Part shown: positions 34,099-42,104 of the stretch, piece after piece
Layout of the letters: each line of letters begins with the position of its first letter
Numbering within the stretch: position 1 is the first letter of the stretch
DNA from: Planctomycetota bacterium
GTDB lineage: Bacteria; Planctomycetota; UBA1135
Assembly (NCBI GenBank): GCA_018671175.1
Contig: JABHIE010000023.1
Span: 1 to 64,000, forward strand
Direction of reading: 5' to 3'
DNA length: 64,000 nt
The notes under the pieces: generated by a model
Told to the model about the DNA's origin: nothing
What the model saw: only the letters and a program-made list of their open reading frames with translations
Database searches by the model: none
Position numbers and translations under genes: made by a program

Positions 34099-35476
34099 TT
34101 GGTGTGTTCATCACTGGTGAGGTACCCGCATAAATACCATTTACATAATGCGTATGAACGCCATTGCTTGATGAAATCGCATAATGTCTCCAAGTCGTTC
34201 GCTCATTATCTTTTGAATAAAAATAATGTGAACCAGAGCAGGCATAGTTGTTGGCAGATGCAATCCCTCCATGTGGAACTCCACTACTGTCGACATCTGA
34301 ATTCGTATGGTGATACCAGGGCATGCAAACGCCACCGGAACCTGCACTCATCAAAGGTACGGCTATATGAGAACTACCAGCATCAACCCAAACTTCAAAT
34401 GTATAATTATCCCCCAATGCAAATGTCGGGTTCAATATCTCCACAAAACCATCCAAGGTGTCATCGGTTTTTAGACATTGATTTTGCGCAGGCAGCGGAA
34501 ATAAAACCGCCAAAGAAAAAATGAGCGTGAGGGCTAAAGTCATACCACCCAAAAACAAAGTTTGTGGCTCCGTGACACGAGAATAAGAAATACTTCGAAG
34601 CAACAATGCGGCTTCGGCTTGGCGAAGAAGAACATCTGGCTTCTCTTTGATATTTTTGAGTTGCCTGAATTCATTTAACAAAGCCAAAAACGCCTTTCCG
34701 CGGCGGCGTTTGTTGACATTAGGGATCTTGCGCAGGGCGTCCTTAAAACTACTGGTTAGCGTTTCGAGCATTTGCCCAACCGACGGCAACTCTTCTTGGA
34801 TGTCATCGTCCATTAGGTGGGCAATGCCGAAATCGCCGACTTTGAGTTGGCCATCGGGTGTGAGCAGCAAATTGCTGGCTTTGAGGTCGCAGTGCTGAAC
34901 TCCGCTTTTGAGGCATGCGGTTAGACCTAAGACAGCTTGGTGGAACAGCCTCAACAACTGTTTGAGATCACCCTGAAATTCGGTGAGCGTTTCCCCGCCT
35001 TCCACCAACTCGGTTACCAAAAAGTCGAGCCCCTTTTCGTGGCCAATACCGAAGACGGTAACTACATTCACATGATTGACTTGCGCGGCGGCTTCGGCCT
35101 CTTGGCGCAAACGCTCACCGGCCAGAGGCGATAACGCCACCACGGGGTGTAAGAATTTCAGCGCAACCGACCGATTCAGGGTCATTTGCACGGCTTCCCA
35201 AACGCCGCCATAGGCCCCTGAACCTAAATGCCGCACCAAACGGAAATCACCTAGCGCGCGGCCGGGTCGGATGAGCTCGGTGGGGTTGAGAAAACGACTA
35301 CAAAGCAAATCGAACTCGGCAGATACAGCGTCTCCGCATTCTGAAGCCCGCTGAGCCCACAACTCGCGTGAGAGCCCCGGGTTTTGCATTGCTTGGTCGA
35401 GCCATTCTTGGAAGAGCACCTCGGCTTGGATCTCGGCCTGGCTCACGAATCGACCTTGGTATGAATACAGCCGCAA
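34064..35476 (-). CDS. Membrane Ser/Thr protein kinase with extracellular LamG domain (5' part of a split gene)
   Basis: 470 residues. The kinase domain (about 75-290) has the G-loop GSGAYGGVWE, VAIK-type ALKF, catalytic HCDLKASNLL and GDFG, all intact. One membrane segment lies at about 312-335 (TLFLGGMTLALTLIFSLAVLF), then an extracellular LamG-type beta-sandwich that stops prematurely at TAG 34055-34063 after the 9-T run. The start is TTG at 35476, 1 nt after the stop of the sigma-factor gene, so the two are co-expressed. This pairing is typical of planctomycetal ECF systems in which a kinase signals to the sigma factor. Whether the natural product is 470 or 792 residues depends on slippage at the run. 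Confidence 0.8.
   Translation of the reverse strand: MRLYSYQGRFVSQAEIQAEVLFQEWLDQAMQNPGLSRELWAQRASECGDAVSAEFDLLCSRFLNPTELIRPGRALGDFRLVRHLGSGAYGGVWEAVQMTLNRSVALKFLHPVVALSPLAGERLRQEAEAAAQVNHVNVVTVFGIGHEKGLDFLVTELVEGGETLTEFQGDLKQLLRLFHQAVLGLTACLKSGVQHCDLKASNLLLTPDGQLKVGDFGIAHLMDDDIQEELPSVGQMLETLTSSFKDALRKIPNVNKRRRGKAFLALLNEFRQLKNIKEKPDVLLRQAEAALLLRSISYSRVTEPQTLFLGGMTLALTLIFSLAVLFPLPAQNQCLKTDDTLDGFVEILNPTFALGDNYTFEVWVDAGSSHIAVPLMSAGSGGVCMPWYHHTNSDVDSSGVPHGGIASANNYACSGSHYFYSKDNERTTWRHYAISSSNGVHTHYVNGIYAGTSPVMNTPNANQDFFLDCS
34077..34085 (-). other. 9-nt homopolymer (T9 in the coding strand) at the frame change
   Basis: gat-ttt-ttt-ttg in the present frame leads to a stop 4 codons later. With eight T the text reads D-F-F-W-I-A-R-R-T and continues as a typical LamG end. 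Such runs are hot spots for replication or transcription slippage and also for sequencing error. Confidence 0.7.
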
Positions 35477-35477
35477 A

Positions 35478-36182
35478 TCATTTCTTCACCTCTTTGCGAA
35501 GTTTGGCAAGCGCCCGCCGCAACTTTTGGCGCAAGGCGGGTTCTTTCAATTGCAACTCTTCCGCCATTTCGGTGCGAGATATGTCGAGCGCGTACATCCG
35601 CAAAATCTCGCGCTCTTGCTCATTGAGTGCGGCGATAGATTTTGCAATCCGCCGCTCATCTTCGGTGCGCATGAGGATTTCAGATGGTTCTTTATCTGCA
35701 CCCGCCTCCCATTCAAGCTCATGCCCCTCTGCCTGCAAATCAGCCCTGCGCCGCTCAGCCATTAAGGCGCGACGAGCGTTCATGGCTTTCCAGGTGAGGC
35801 GTTGAAGCAACCACTTGCGAAATGCCGTCCGGCCGACAAACTCGAGACCGCCGAGCTCTTCTTTCAACTCGCGGAATGCACTGACGCGCAAATCGTCTGT
35901 ATCTAGATGTCTTTTCAGGCTCGGAAAACCACCGCGCAGCCAACCGTCGGGGAGCTGATACCAAAAGTACCGAAAGAACTCATCGCGCAACTCGACATCG
36001 GTATGCGCCATGTCAAAGACCACCTTCAATGCTGCATCGAGGTCGTCTTCGAAATCGCCGCGCACGGCCTGCCATTTAGCCAAACCCTCTGCCGATGCGA
36101 GAAGCTCGGCGGTGGCATGACCGATTTCATCCTGCGCCTGGGCAAGGAATTGCTGCTGGGTGGTTGAGTGGGGTTCCTCCAT
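35478..36182 (-). CDS. ECF-like RNA polymerase sigma factor linked to a Ser/Thr kinase
   Basis: 234 residues. A sigma-2-like region is visible at about 75-150 (SLKRHLDTDDLRVSAFRELKEEL...TWKAMNARRALMAERRRA) and sigma-4 at about 180-232 (SIAALNEQEREILRMYALDISRTEMAEELQLKEPALRQKLRRALAKLRKEV) with a helix-turn-helix. The N-terminus is longer than in standard ECF factors. The order sigma factor then membrane kinase, with 1 nt between, is the typical organisation of STK-associated ECF groups in Planctomycetota. Confidence 0.85.
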   Translation of the reverse strand: MEEPHSTTQQQFLAQAQDEIGHATAELLASAEGLAKWQAVRGDFEDDLDAALKVVFDMAHTDVELRDEFFRYFWYQLPDGWLRGGFPSLKRHLDTDDLRVSAFRELKEELGGLEFVGRTAFRKWLLQRLTWKAMNARRALMAERRRADLQAEGHELEWEAGADKEPSEILMRTEDERRIAKSIAALNEQEREILRMYALDISRTEMAEELQLKEPALRQKLRRALAKLRKEVKK

Positions 36183-36301
36183 GTCAGTAGAAAACCGAAT
36201 TGGGTTCTATGTGACAAGAGGAATAATTTGCCGCCAGGGACGGTATTTATTCACAATAATCTAGTATCTGTTTTGTAATCGCACAGCGCTCAATCATCCC
36301 C

Positions 36302-36307
36302 TATAAT
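36302..36307 (+). promoter_or_regulatory. -10 (TATAAT) of the DUF4382-like lipoprotein gene
   Basis: Perfect TATAAT, 6 nt before the ATG at 36314. Transcription would start at the A of the start codon. Confidence 0.5.
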
Positions 36308-36313
36308 AAATAG

Positions 36314-38143
36314 ATGTTTGCCGCCACCGTAAAAACGCTACCCCTCACTACGCTCGCCATTCTTGCGCTACTCCCCGCCTGCGGAGGCGGCGGAGACAGC
36401 GACTCGTCACAGCAAGCGAGCAAAGACGAGCAGCGGGGCATCGCACTTATGGTCACCGATGCGCCCACTGACGGTCTGTCTTCCTTCCATGCGACGATTG
36501 AAGAGTATCGGCTCATCGCAGCAGACGAATCGCGCACCGCAAATTTGCTGACCGCGCCTCGCTCTTTTGATTTTTTAGGCTTGCGCGACACCCAAGCACT
36601 TGCCGCCATCGCATCGCCCCCTGATGGGCAATATATCGGGATTTACATCAAGCTTGAGGCCGACTCCCTTCGCGCTCGAGACCGCAATGGCGACATCGCC
36701 GATGTGAGTTATTTTGACTTAAGCCACCTCGAAGACAGTGCATATTTCCCCGACGGCGCCATGGATTTTAATGCGCGCCTTTTTCGGCAGACTTTAGCTG
36801 ACATTGATTTGCGCTCCTCGCTTTCGGGTGGCCCGCCAGTGGGCTACTTTTTCGACCTGCACTTGATTGCAAGCTCAAGCGACCAATGGACGGGCGGCAG
36901 CATGAAATCCTTCCGCGGGCACATCACTGAAGTCGACCATGACCGTGACCACGATGGCGATGATGATGATGACCACGACGACGGCCACGACGACGACGAT
37001 GATGACGACCACGATGAATCTGAATTAGAAATCCGTCTTTACGACCCCAACTCGCCGGATTCGCATTTTGGCACGATTGATGTCGATGTCTCCGCCACCA
37101 ACTTAATCATCACCGATTCGTCTGGCAACGAAATGACTCAATCGCAATTTTTCCAAACCGCGGGCGTCGGCGATTTGCTCGAGATTCAGGGCGAATGGTC
37201 TACCACTCTCGGCGACCGATTGATCGCGCAATCCATTGAAATCGAAACCGAAAGCAGTCTTGAAGTCGAGCTAGAAGGCACTCTCGTTGCACTCGGAACA
37301 AATGCATTTGATTTGCTCATTGAAGAGATTGAGCATGGCAAGGCCATTGTTTATGCAACTTATGGTGGTGAAGAACTCGTCCCTGGGGTGATAACCGTGA
37401 CATGGGACGAGTTCACCGCGACCCCAGGCACCGACGCGACTTTACTCACGCTAACCGTCGGGCAAGAGCTTGATGTGCACTTTTCAGATTTCGCAAATTC
37501 TCTTTACGCGGACTCGATTGAAATGAGCGAGAGCGATTATGAGCATGGCGGCGACGGGCACGGTGGTGATGGAAATGACTCAAGAGAGGTGGAAGGCATC
37601 ATTTTGAGTGTCGATGTTGCAGCTGAAACTTTTGATATGAGGTTAGATGACGACGATTACCACAATGGGGGTTATGCTGGGCAAATAATCACAGTTTCCG
37701 CACTCGGTGTTTTACCTCAAATCGAATCTGGGAATGATTCGAATTTAGCCGGTTTAGGTAGCCTCTACCCGGGGCTTGAAGTTGAGCTTCGAGGTCGTTT
37801 TTCTGGGACGCATTACACCGCGACTTCAATTATTGTCGAGCCAGCTGAGCTCGATGGCTTTGTACTCTCTGTTGATATTGCGACGCAAACGATTGTGCTC
37901 AACAATATCGATACCGAACCCGGTTCGAGTTTCGGCTCGGCGACGCTTGGCGACCCGCTAACGGTTTTCATGCAGCCGGGTTACCGCATTGAATTCAATG
38001 ACCGCCTCATCACTTTTGCCGAATTGGACGCATTGGTGACAATCAACGGGCCTAGCGCGGTTCAGCTCGAGCTCGAGGGCATCGGCGACATGGCCGGTGC
38101 GGTTTTATCTTGGGAAGTTGAACTCGAAGACGACGACGATTAA
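36314..38143 (+). CDS. DUF4382-like lipoprotein with Asp/His-rich tract and repeated beta domains
   Basis: 609 residues. The lipobox LLPAC (Cys23) is followed by a GGGGDSDSS linker. Residues about 42-190 match the DUF4382 style (IALMVTDAPTDGLSSFHATIEEYRLI). Residues about 211-237 are almost only Asp and His (coding 36943-37019), probably binding metal. After that come three to four repeats of about 80 residues with 'G.(i/l).svd...tf.m.(v/l)' strands, as in DUF5666-type modules. A cell-surface location is likely. No enzyme motif seen. Confidence 0.75.
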   Translation: MFAATVKTLPLTTLAILALLPACGGGGDSDSSQQASKDEQRGIALMVTDAPTDGLSSFHATIEEYRLIAADESRTANLLTAPRSFDFLGLRDTQALAAIASPPDGQYIGIYIKLEADSLRARDRNGDIADVSYFDLSHLEDSAYFPDGAMDFNARLFRQTLADIDLRSSLSGGPPVGYFFDLHLIASSSDQWTGGSMKSFRGHITEVDHDRDHDGDDDDDHDDGHDDDDDDDHDESELEIRLYDPNSPDSHFGTIDVDVSATNLIITDSSGNEMTQSQFFQTAGVGDLLEIQGEWSTTLGDRLIAQSIEIETESSLEVELEGTLVALGTNAFDLLIEEIEHGKAIVYATYGGEELVPGVITVTWDEFTATPGTDATLLTLTVGQELDVHFSDFANSLYADSIEMSESDYEHGGDGHGGDGNDSREVEGIILSVDVAAETFDMRLDDDDYHNGGYAGQIITVSALGVLPQIESGNDSNLAGLGSLYPGLEVELRGRFSGTHYTATSIIVEPAELDGFVLSVDIATQTIVLNNIDTEPGSSFGSATLGDPLTVFMQPGYRIEFNDRLITFAELDALVTINGPSAVQLELEGIGDMAGAVLSWEVELEDDDD

Positions 38144-38179
38144 ATCTGTTAGGATATTGCAACCAATCAGCACATTCGC

Positions 38180-38320
38180 AGTTTGGTTTTCTTTGATAAG
38201 CACCTCCTTGATGCGGGAAAGCTGGTGAAAACCCAGCGCGGAACCGCCACCGTGAGCGTTTGTTGACTCAGGTCAGGCCGGCACCATGCCGTCCGCAAGC
38301 GTAAGTCGGAAAACCCATCA
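38180..38320 (+). ncRNA. Cobalamin riboswitch
   Basis: The core matches the B12-element consensus: gcgggaaagctggtgaaaa, the stem CTGG...CCAG, then GCGGaaCCGC and GCCACcGTGA (B12 box-like). Near the 3' end aaGTCgGaAaACC is present. The closing helix GGTTTTC (38185-38191) pairs exactly with GAAAACC (38309-38315). A side stem (gccggcac...) lies between. The gene 50 nt downstream encodes a secreted beta-propeller, not a known cobalamin enzyme. Confidence 0.85.
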
Positions 38321-38341
38321 CCGAGAGGCTCTACCCCCATC

Positions 38342-38364
38342 GCCGGCGTGTTTCCGGCAGGAGT
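38342..38364 (+). promoter_or_regulatory. Expression platform and ribosome-binding site of the riboswitch-controlled gene
   Basis: A hairpin gccgg-cgtgttt-ccggc (38343-38359) is followed at once by aggag (38359-38363) and the ATG at 38369. Hiding or freeing this Shine-Dalgarno sequence is the probable output, that is, control of translation. This is one of the few clear SD sites in the window. Confidence 0.5.
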
Positions 38365-38368
38365 TCCC

Positions 38369-39787
38369 ATGAAAAATCGCATGCTTGCGTGGGCCGCTTT
38401 GGCGACCCTTCTCGCGCCCGTACTCGGTGCGCAAACTTTCTCTCACGAGATTTCTTTGGCCGGTCTCGGCGACCCAAACGCCGCCGTTCGACCATTTGGC
38501 ATTTCTTACGAGCCGACAACTGATCGCCTTTATGTGGCGATTGCGGGTACATTCTCGAGCAATAATTCGTCTGTTGCCGTGATTGATGCAACAACCGACA
38601 CAGTGCTGCACACGATTGATGTCGGTCTTTTCCCTGAAGACATCGCCTTCGCTTACGCCCCAACGGGCAGTTACCTTTATGGCGCTGTGACCAATTCGAG
38701 TTCAGGCTCGGTGACAATCTGGGACGCAAACGACCAAGTCCTCGCAACGGTGCAACTCCCCGACCCTTGGGGTATGGGCACTTGCTACCCATTCGGCATT
38801 TGCCTGAATCGCGCGGGCACTCACTTCCTGGTTTCAACAAATGATGGGTCAGGAATGGTGTATTCCATCGAGCTTGGCACTTGGGTTCAAGACACGATGC
38901 ATGACTTCCAAATGAATGCTGGCGCGGGCGGACGACTCAAATCGACCAGCAACCGTTTGTTTATTCCGACGACAACTTACACCGCAAGTTGGTCTGGCTC
39001 CGAAGCCGGGCTCGAAACACATGGCGTGCCAAATTCAGCCGGCACTCTGCACACTGAGAACAATATATTTCAGTTAGACGACACCTTTAGCACCTACCCC
39101 TCCGCCGCCGATGTCGAAGTCCTAAGCGACGGCCGAGTCCTCGTTTCAGGGATGTCATGCGCTGGCCAACTCTGGGTTTATAGCGGCCAAGGTGAGCCTC
39201 TGCGCGCAATTCAGACTGCTGATGCTTATGGATTAGCGGTGAATGCCGACGAAACCGTTTTAGCCATGTGCACTCTTGCGGGCGACACAATTCTTTTTGT
39301 CGATCTCGAAACTTACGAAGTCATTCAAGAGGTTTTCACCAATGGTTTGGGCGGCAACTTTTACAGCATGCCAAACGAAGCCGTTTTTGCAAACGACAAG
39401 TTGTTCGTCACGATGCAAGCCAATGAAGCCGTTGTTGTTTTGGACAACCTGCCGATGGGCGGCGGCACAAGTGCATTTGCAGGCTCGCTAACCGTCGGCA
39501 ACGCAACGCCAAACCCTGGCGAGAGCGTCACGATTTCATTGAGCGGTTCCGGTGCTGTGGCGCTTGTTTCTTCAACTGGCAACACGCCAACTCTTGCGAG
39601 CAACGGCTTAATGCTCAACATTGGGCCCGATCATCTCTTGCGCGGTTCAGCAATGCGCAACTTTACGCGCTCGTATCGAATACCCGCGACGGCGCAAATG
39701 CGAGGCATGCATTTCTTCATACAAGGCATTGTGGATGCCCGCGGTCTTGCAATCGCAACCGCCCCGCGCGCGATTGTTATTCAATAA
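38369..39787 (+). CDS. Secreted YncE/BtuG-like beta-propeller under cobalamin riboswitch control
   Basis: 472 residues. The signal peptide (MKNRMLAWAALATLLAPVLGAQ) is of the Sec type, not a lipobox. Residues about 30-370 contain propeller blades of the YncE kind (NSSVAVIDATTDTVLHTIDVGLFPEDIAF; TILFVDLETYEVIQEV). Residues about 372-472 form the shared C-terminal beta domain ending in IVIQ. In Bacteroides, BtuG, a cell-surface propeller with this fold, captures cobalamin for BtuB. The riboswitch and the fold together suggest this protein binds corrinoids outside the cell (inference). No btuB-like gene is visible nearby. Confidence 0.82.
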   Translation: MKNRMLAWAALATLLAPVLGAQTFSHEISLAGLGDPNAAVRPFGISYEPTTDRLYVAIAGTFSSNNSSVAVIDATTDTVLHTIDVGLFPEDIAFAYAPTGSYLYGAVTNSSSGSVTIWDANDQVLATVQLPDPWGMGTCYPFGICLNRAGTHFLVSTNDGSGMVYSIELGTWVQDTMHDFQMNAGAGGRLKSTSNRLFIPTTTYTASWSGSEAGLETHGVPNSAGTLHTENNIFQLDDTFSTYPSAADVEVLSDGRVLVSGMSCAGQLWVYSGQGEPLRAIQTADAYGLAVNADETVLAMCTLAGDTILFVDLETYEVIQEVFTNGLGGNFYSMPNEAVFANDKLFVTMQANEAVVVLDNLPMGGGTSAFAGSLTVGNATPNPGESVTISLSGSGAVALVSSTGNTPTLASNGLMLNIGPDHLLRGSAMRNFTRSYRIPATAQMRGMHFFIQGIVDARGLAIATAPRAIVIQ

Positions 39788-39823
39788 AGCGATTCGCGAT
39801 TCCAGTCGCGCTAACCTATCCGC

Positions 39824-40489
39824 ATGGATTCCAATTACCCATGCGGATGGCAATGGGCCTACGCCGAAAGCCCTGAGACTTTCGATGCCTTTGCACAGGC
39901 CGAAGACCCAGATGGGTTAGCGGTTGCCGCTCTGCTCAAACATTCAGATTGGGCTGAGAAACGCATTCTCGAAATCGGTTGTGGCACTGGGCGCTGGAGT
40001 GTGCAACTTGCCACCGCAAGCCGAGCGCAAGAATGGGTTGCCACTGAGCCAAGCCGCAAAATGCTCGCGCTCGCAAAACAGCATGACGACACGCCGGCAT
40101 CACTTATGTTTCATCAAGCCAAAGCTCAAGCCATCGCTTTGCCCGATTCGACTTTTGATGCGATTTTTGCTGGCTGGGTTTTAGGTTATCTCAAGCCAAC
40201 TGTTTTTGACGAAGCCATCAAAGAAGCGCAACGCTTGCTCAAGCCTGGTGGGCACATCTGGCTTTTTGAAAATGGGTCGACTGATGGTGGCATCCCCCAA
40301 GATGCTCGGAATATTGAACGGCTTCAAAACAGTGGATTTGAGCTCGTTGAGAGCATTTCCACGCACCTTGAGTTCCGAGACTCAGCGATGGGGCAACAAA
40401 CACTAAACGCATTGTTTGCACCGCACGCCACGCCTGTAGTCGACAAAAATGGGCAAGTCGCCCATACGATTTGTTTGTGGCGGCTTTAA
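39824..40489 (+). CDS. SAM-dependent methyltransferase, class I
   Basis: 221 residues. Motif I ILEIGCGTGRWS (about 45-56), acidic motif II region 'WVATEPSRKMLALA', motif IV 'FDAIFAGWVLGYLKP', and KPGGHIWLFENGS (post-IV strand) identify a Rossmann-type methyltransferase of the UbiE/BioC style. The substrate is not predictable. TAACCT at 39812-39817, 6 nt before the ATG, is a likely -10 of a leaderless mRNA. Confidence 0.85.
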   Translation: MDSNYPCGWQWAYAESPETFDAFAQAEDPDGLAVAALLKHSDWAEKRILEIGCGTGRWSVQLATASRAQEWVATEPSRKMLALAKQHDDTPASLMFHQAKAQAIALPDSTFDAIFAGWVLGYLKPTVFDEAIKEAQRLLKPGGHIWLFENGSTDGGIPQDARNIERLQNSGFELVESISTHLEFRDSAMGQQTLNALFAPHATPVVDKNGQVAHTICLWRL

Positions 40490-40493
40490 ACGA

Positions 40494-41576
40494 CTAAGCG
40501 TTTACTGCGGCATTCAGTTCGGCGAGAACCATGTCGCCCCACTCACTCGTGGAGTGCACGCCAGCCTTGAGGCCCTTGACGCGATCGCTTTGCAGCAAAC
40601 GCTCAACCGCTGACTCAATCGCAGCAGCAGCCTCGTTTTCACCGAGGTGCTCGAGCATCATGGCGACAGCATTAACGGTGGCAACAGGGTTGGCGGTGTT
40701 TTTGCCAGTAGCTTTTGGCATCGAGCCATGAATCGGCTCAAACAGCGAAAAGTGGCCTGGGTTGATGTTGCCCGAAGCCGCAACGCCCATGCCGCCCTGA
40801 ACCATTGCGCCCAAGTCGGTGATGATGTCGCCAAACAAATTAGTCGTAACTGCGGTGTCAAACCACTCAGGGTTTTTGACCATCCACATGCAAGCGGCGT
40901 CGATGTAAGCGTGGTCAGTTTTGACTTCTGGGTACTCTTTTGAGACCTCGTCAAAAACGCGCGTGTAAATATCTTGCGCGCGCACGGCGTTGGCCTTGTC
41001 GATTAAAGTCAACTGCTTGCGAGGGCGAGTCATCGCGACCTCGAATGCATAACGGATGACGCGCTCGGTGCCCATCCGCGTGTATTTCATCGGCTGTGAT
41101 GCCGTTTCGTTTGGGCCACCCTTATCGGTGAACTCAGGAGGGAAGACATAAGCGTCTTCTGTGTTTTCGCGGATGATGACCATGTCAACATCAGCAGGCG
41201 TCTTATCTTTCAGAGGGCACCAACGCTCAGCCGACAACTTAATCGGGCGCAAGTTGATGTAAAGCCCGCCTTCCCAACGCAACTTGCCGATGACGCCGCG
41301 CTCAATCAAACCGACTGGGGCGCGTGGGTCGCCAATCGCGCCAAGCAGAAGTGCATCGTGTTGTTGCGCTTCAGCAAAGGCCTCGTCTGGGAAAATCTCG
41401 CCGCCGTTTTCGCCGCCCGTGGCAAGCCAGTGGTCGGTGCCGTAAGGGTAGTCGGTCAACTCGTAAGAAAAGTCGAATTGGTCACTCGCGGCGGCAAGCA
41501 CGCGGAGACCTTCTTGGACGACTTCGGGGCCGATGCCATCACCGGCCAAAATGGCTATTTTGTGGGTTTTGCTCAT
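40494..41576 (-). CDS. leuB: 3-isopropylmalate dehydrogenase (beta-decarboxylating dehydrogenase family)
   Basis: 360 residues. N-terminal [14 protein letters not shown] and the substrate-binding YINLRPIKL segment are present. The Tyr/Lys catalytic region ([19 protein letters not shown]), metal Asp region ([12 protein letters not shown]) and [19 protein letters not shown] are all conserved. The RENTEDAYV stretch is closer to tartrate/homoisocitrate dehydrogenases than to standard LeuB (REL-T-G), so another hydroxyacid is possible. The fused LeuD-LeuC gene at 43390 on the same strand supports leucine synthesis. The intervening ATPase and carbonic-anhydrase-like genes interrupt what may have been an operon. 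Confidence 0.85.
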   Translation of the reverse strand: MSKTHKIAILAGDGIGPEVVQEGLRVLAAASDQFDFSYELTDYPYGTDHWLATGGENGGEIFPDEAFAEAQQHDALLLGAIGDPRAPVGLIERGVIGKLRWEGGLYINLRPIKLSAERWCPLKDKTPADVDMVIIRENTEDAYVFPPEFTDKGGPNETASQPMKYTRMGTERVIRYAFEVAMTRPRKQLTLIDKANAVRAQDIYTRVFDEVSKEYPEVKTDHAYIDAACMWMVKNPEWFDTAVTTNLFGDIITDLGAMVQGGMGVAASGNINPGHFSLFEPIHGSMPKATGKNTANPVATVNAVAMMLEHLGENEAAAAIESAVERLLQSDRVKGLKAGVHSTSEWGDMVLAELNAAVNA

Positions 41577-41677
41577 GATTTGATGAGATTCAGGTCGGAT
41601 ATTCTAGCGATGCCCGACCGCCTCAACCGCCCTAATTAAGCGTGTATAACATGGCGGAATGAGCGTGCGTCGCGCGG

Positions 41678-42082
41678 TCATGAAAGCAATTCGATTTGAC
41701 CGTTGAGCAAAACCCAAACGGGTATCACTTCGCAATTTGGAAAAGCGGTCGCCAAAGCGGTCGCCGAGGCGCGGCACTGGGATTTCTGCGTTTCGTCATT
41801 GACGGGGTTGCCCGCACAGCCTTCATGAGCGGCGACAACGATGCTTTTCGAACCATGCGCCTCGACCGAAACGGCCACGCGGCGGCGAATGGACTCGAAC
41901 ACTTCGTCGATATCGGCTCCGCTCCCTGGAGAATCAGCCCGCCCGGCAAGTGAGGCTACTGGCCCCGCCTCGGTCACGGTGTCGATGTATTCCGCCCCAA
42001 AACGCTCGCGCGCCCATTGATTGACCGAATGTTGGACGCGACCGTCCATGCAATTGACTGCAGTAGCGAAGATTCCTGGCAT
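41678..42082 (-). CDS. Small beta-carbonic-anhydrase-like protein
   Basis: 134 residues, shorter than true beta-carbonic anhydrases (about 200). It keeps the family's zinc and dyad residues in order: Cys11-x-Asp13-x-Arg15 (CMDGR) and His86-x-x-Cys89 (HEGC). Between them there is one predicted beta-alpha unit, AGPVASLAGR corresponding to the 'RNAGN' loop. It may hydrate CO2 or be a binding protein of the same superfamily. It lies 22 nt downstream of the ATPase gene and is probably co-transcribed. Confidence 0.6.
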   Translation of the reverse strand: MPGIFATAVNCMDGRVQHSVNQWARERFGAEYIDTVTEAGPVASLAGRADSPGSGADIDEVFESIRRRVAVSVEAHGSKSIVVAAHEGCAGNPVNDETQKSQCRASATALATAFPNCEVIPVWVLLNGQIELLS

Positions 42083-42104
42083 GCCCTATTTTAGAAGCAA
42101 TTCA

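Noticed and set aside
36943-37019. Simple-sequence tract considered as an assembly artefact
   Set aside because: Frame is kept, codons alternate between gat/gac and cat/cac, and both flanks are continuous protein, so it is a genuine Asp/His tract.
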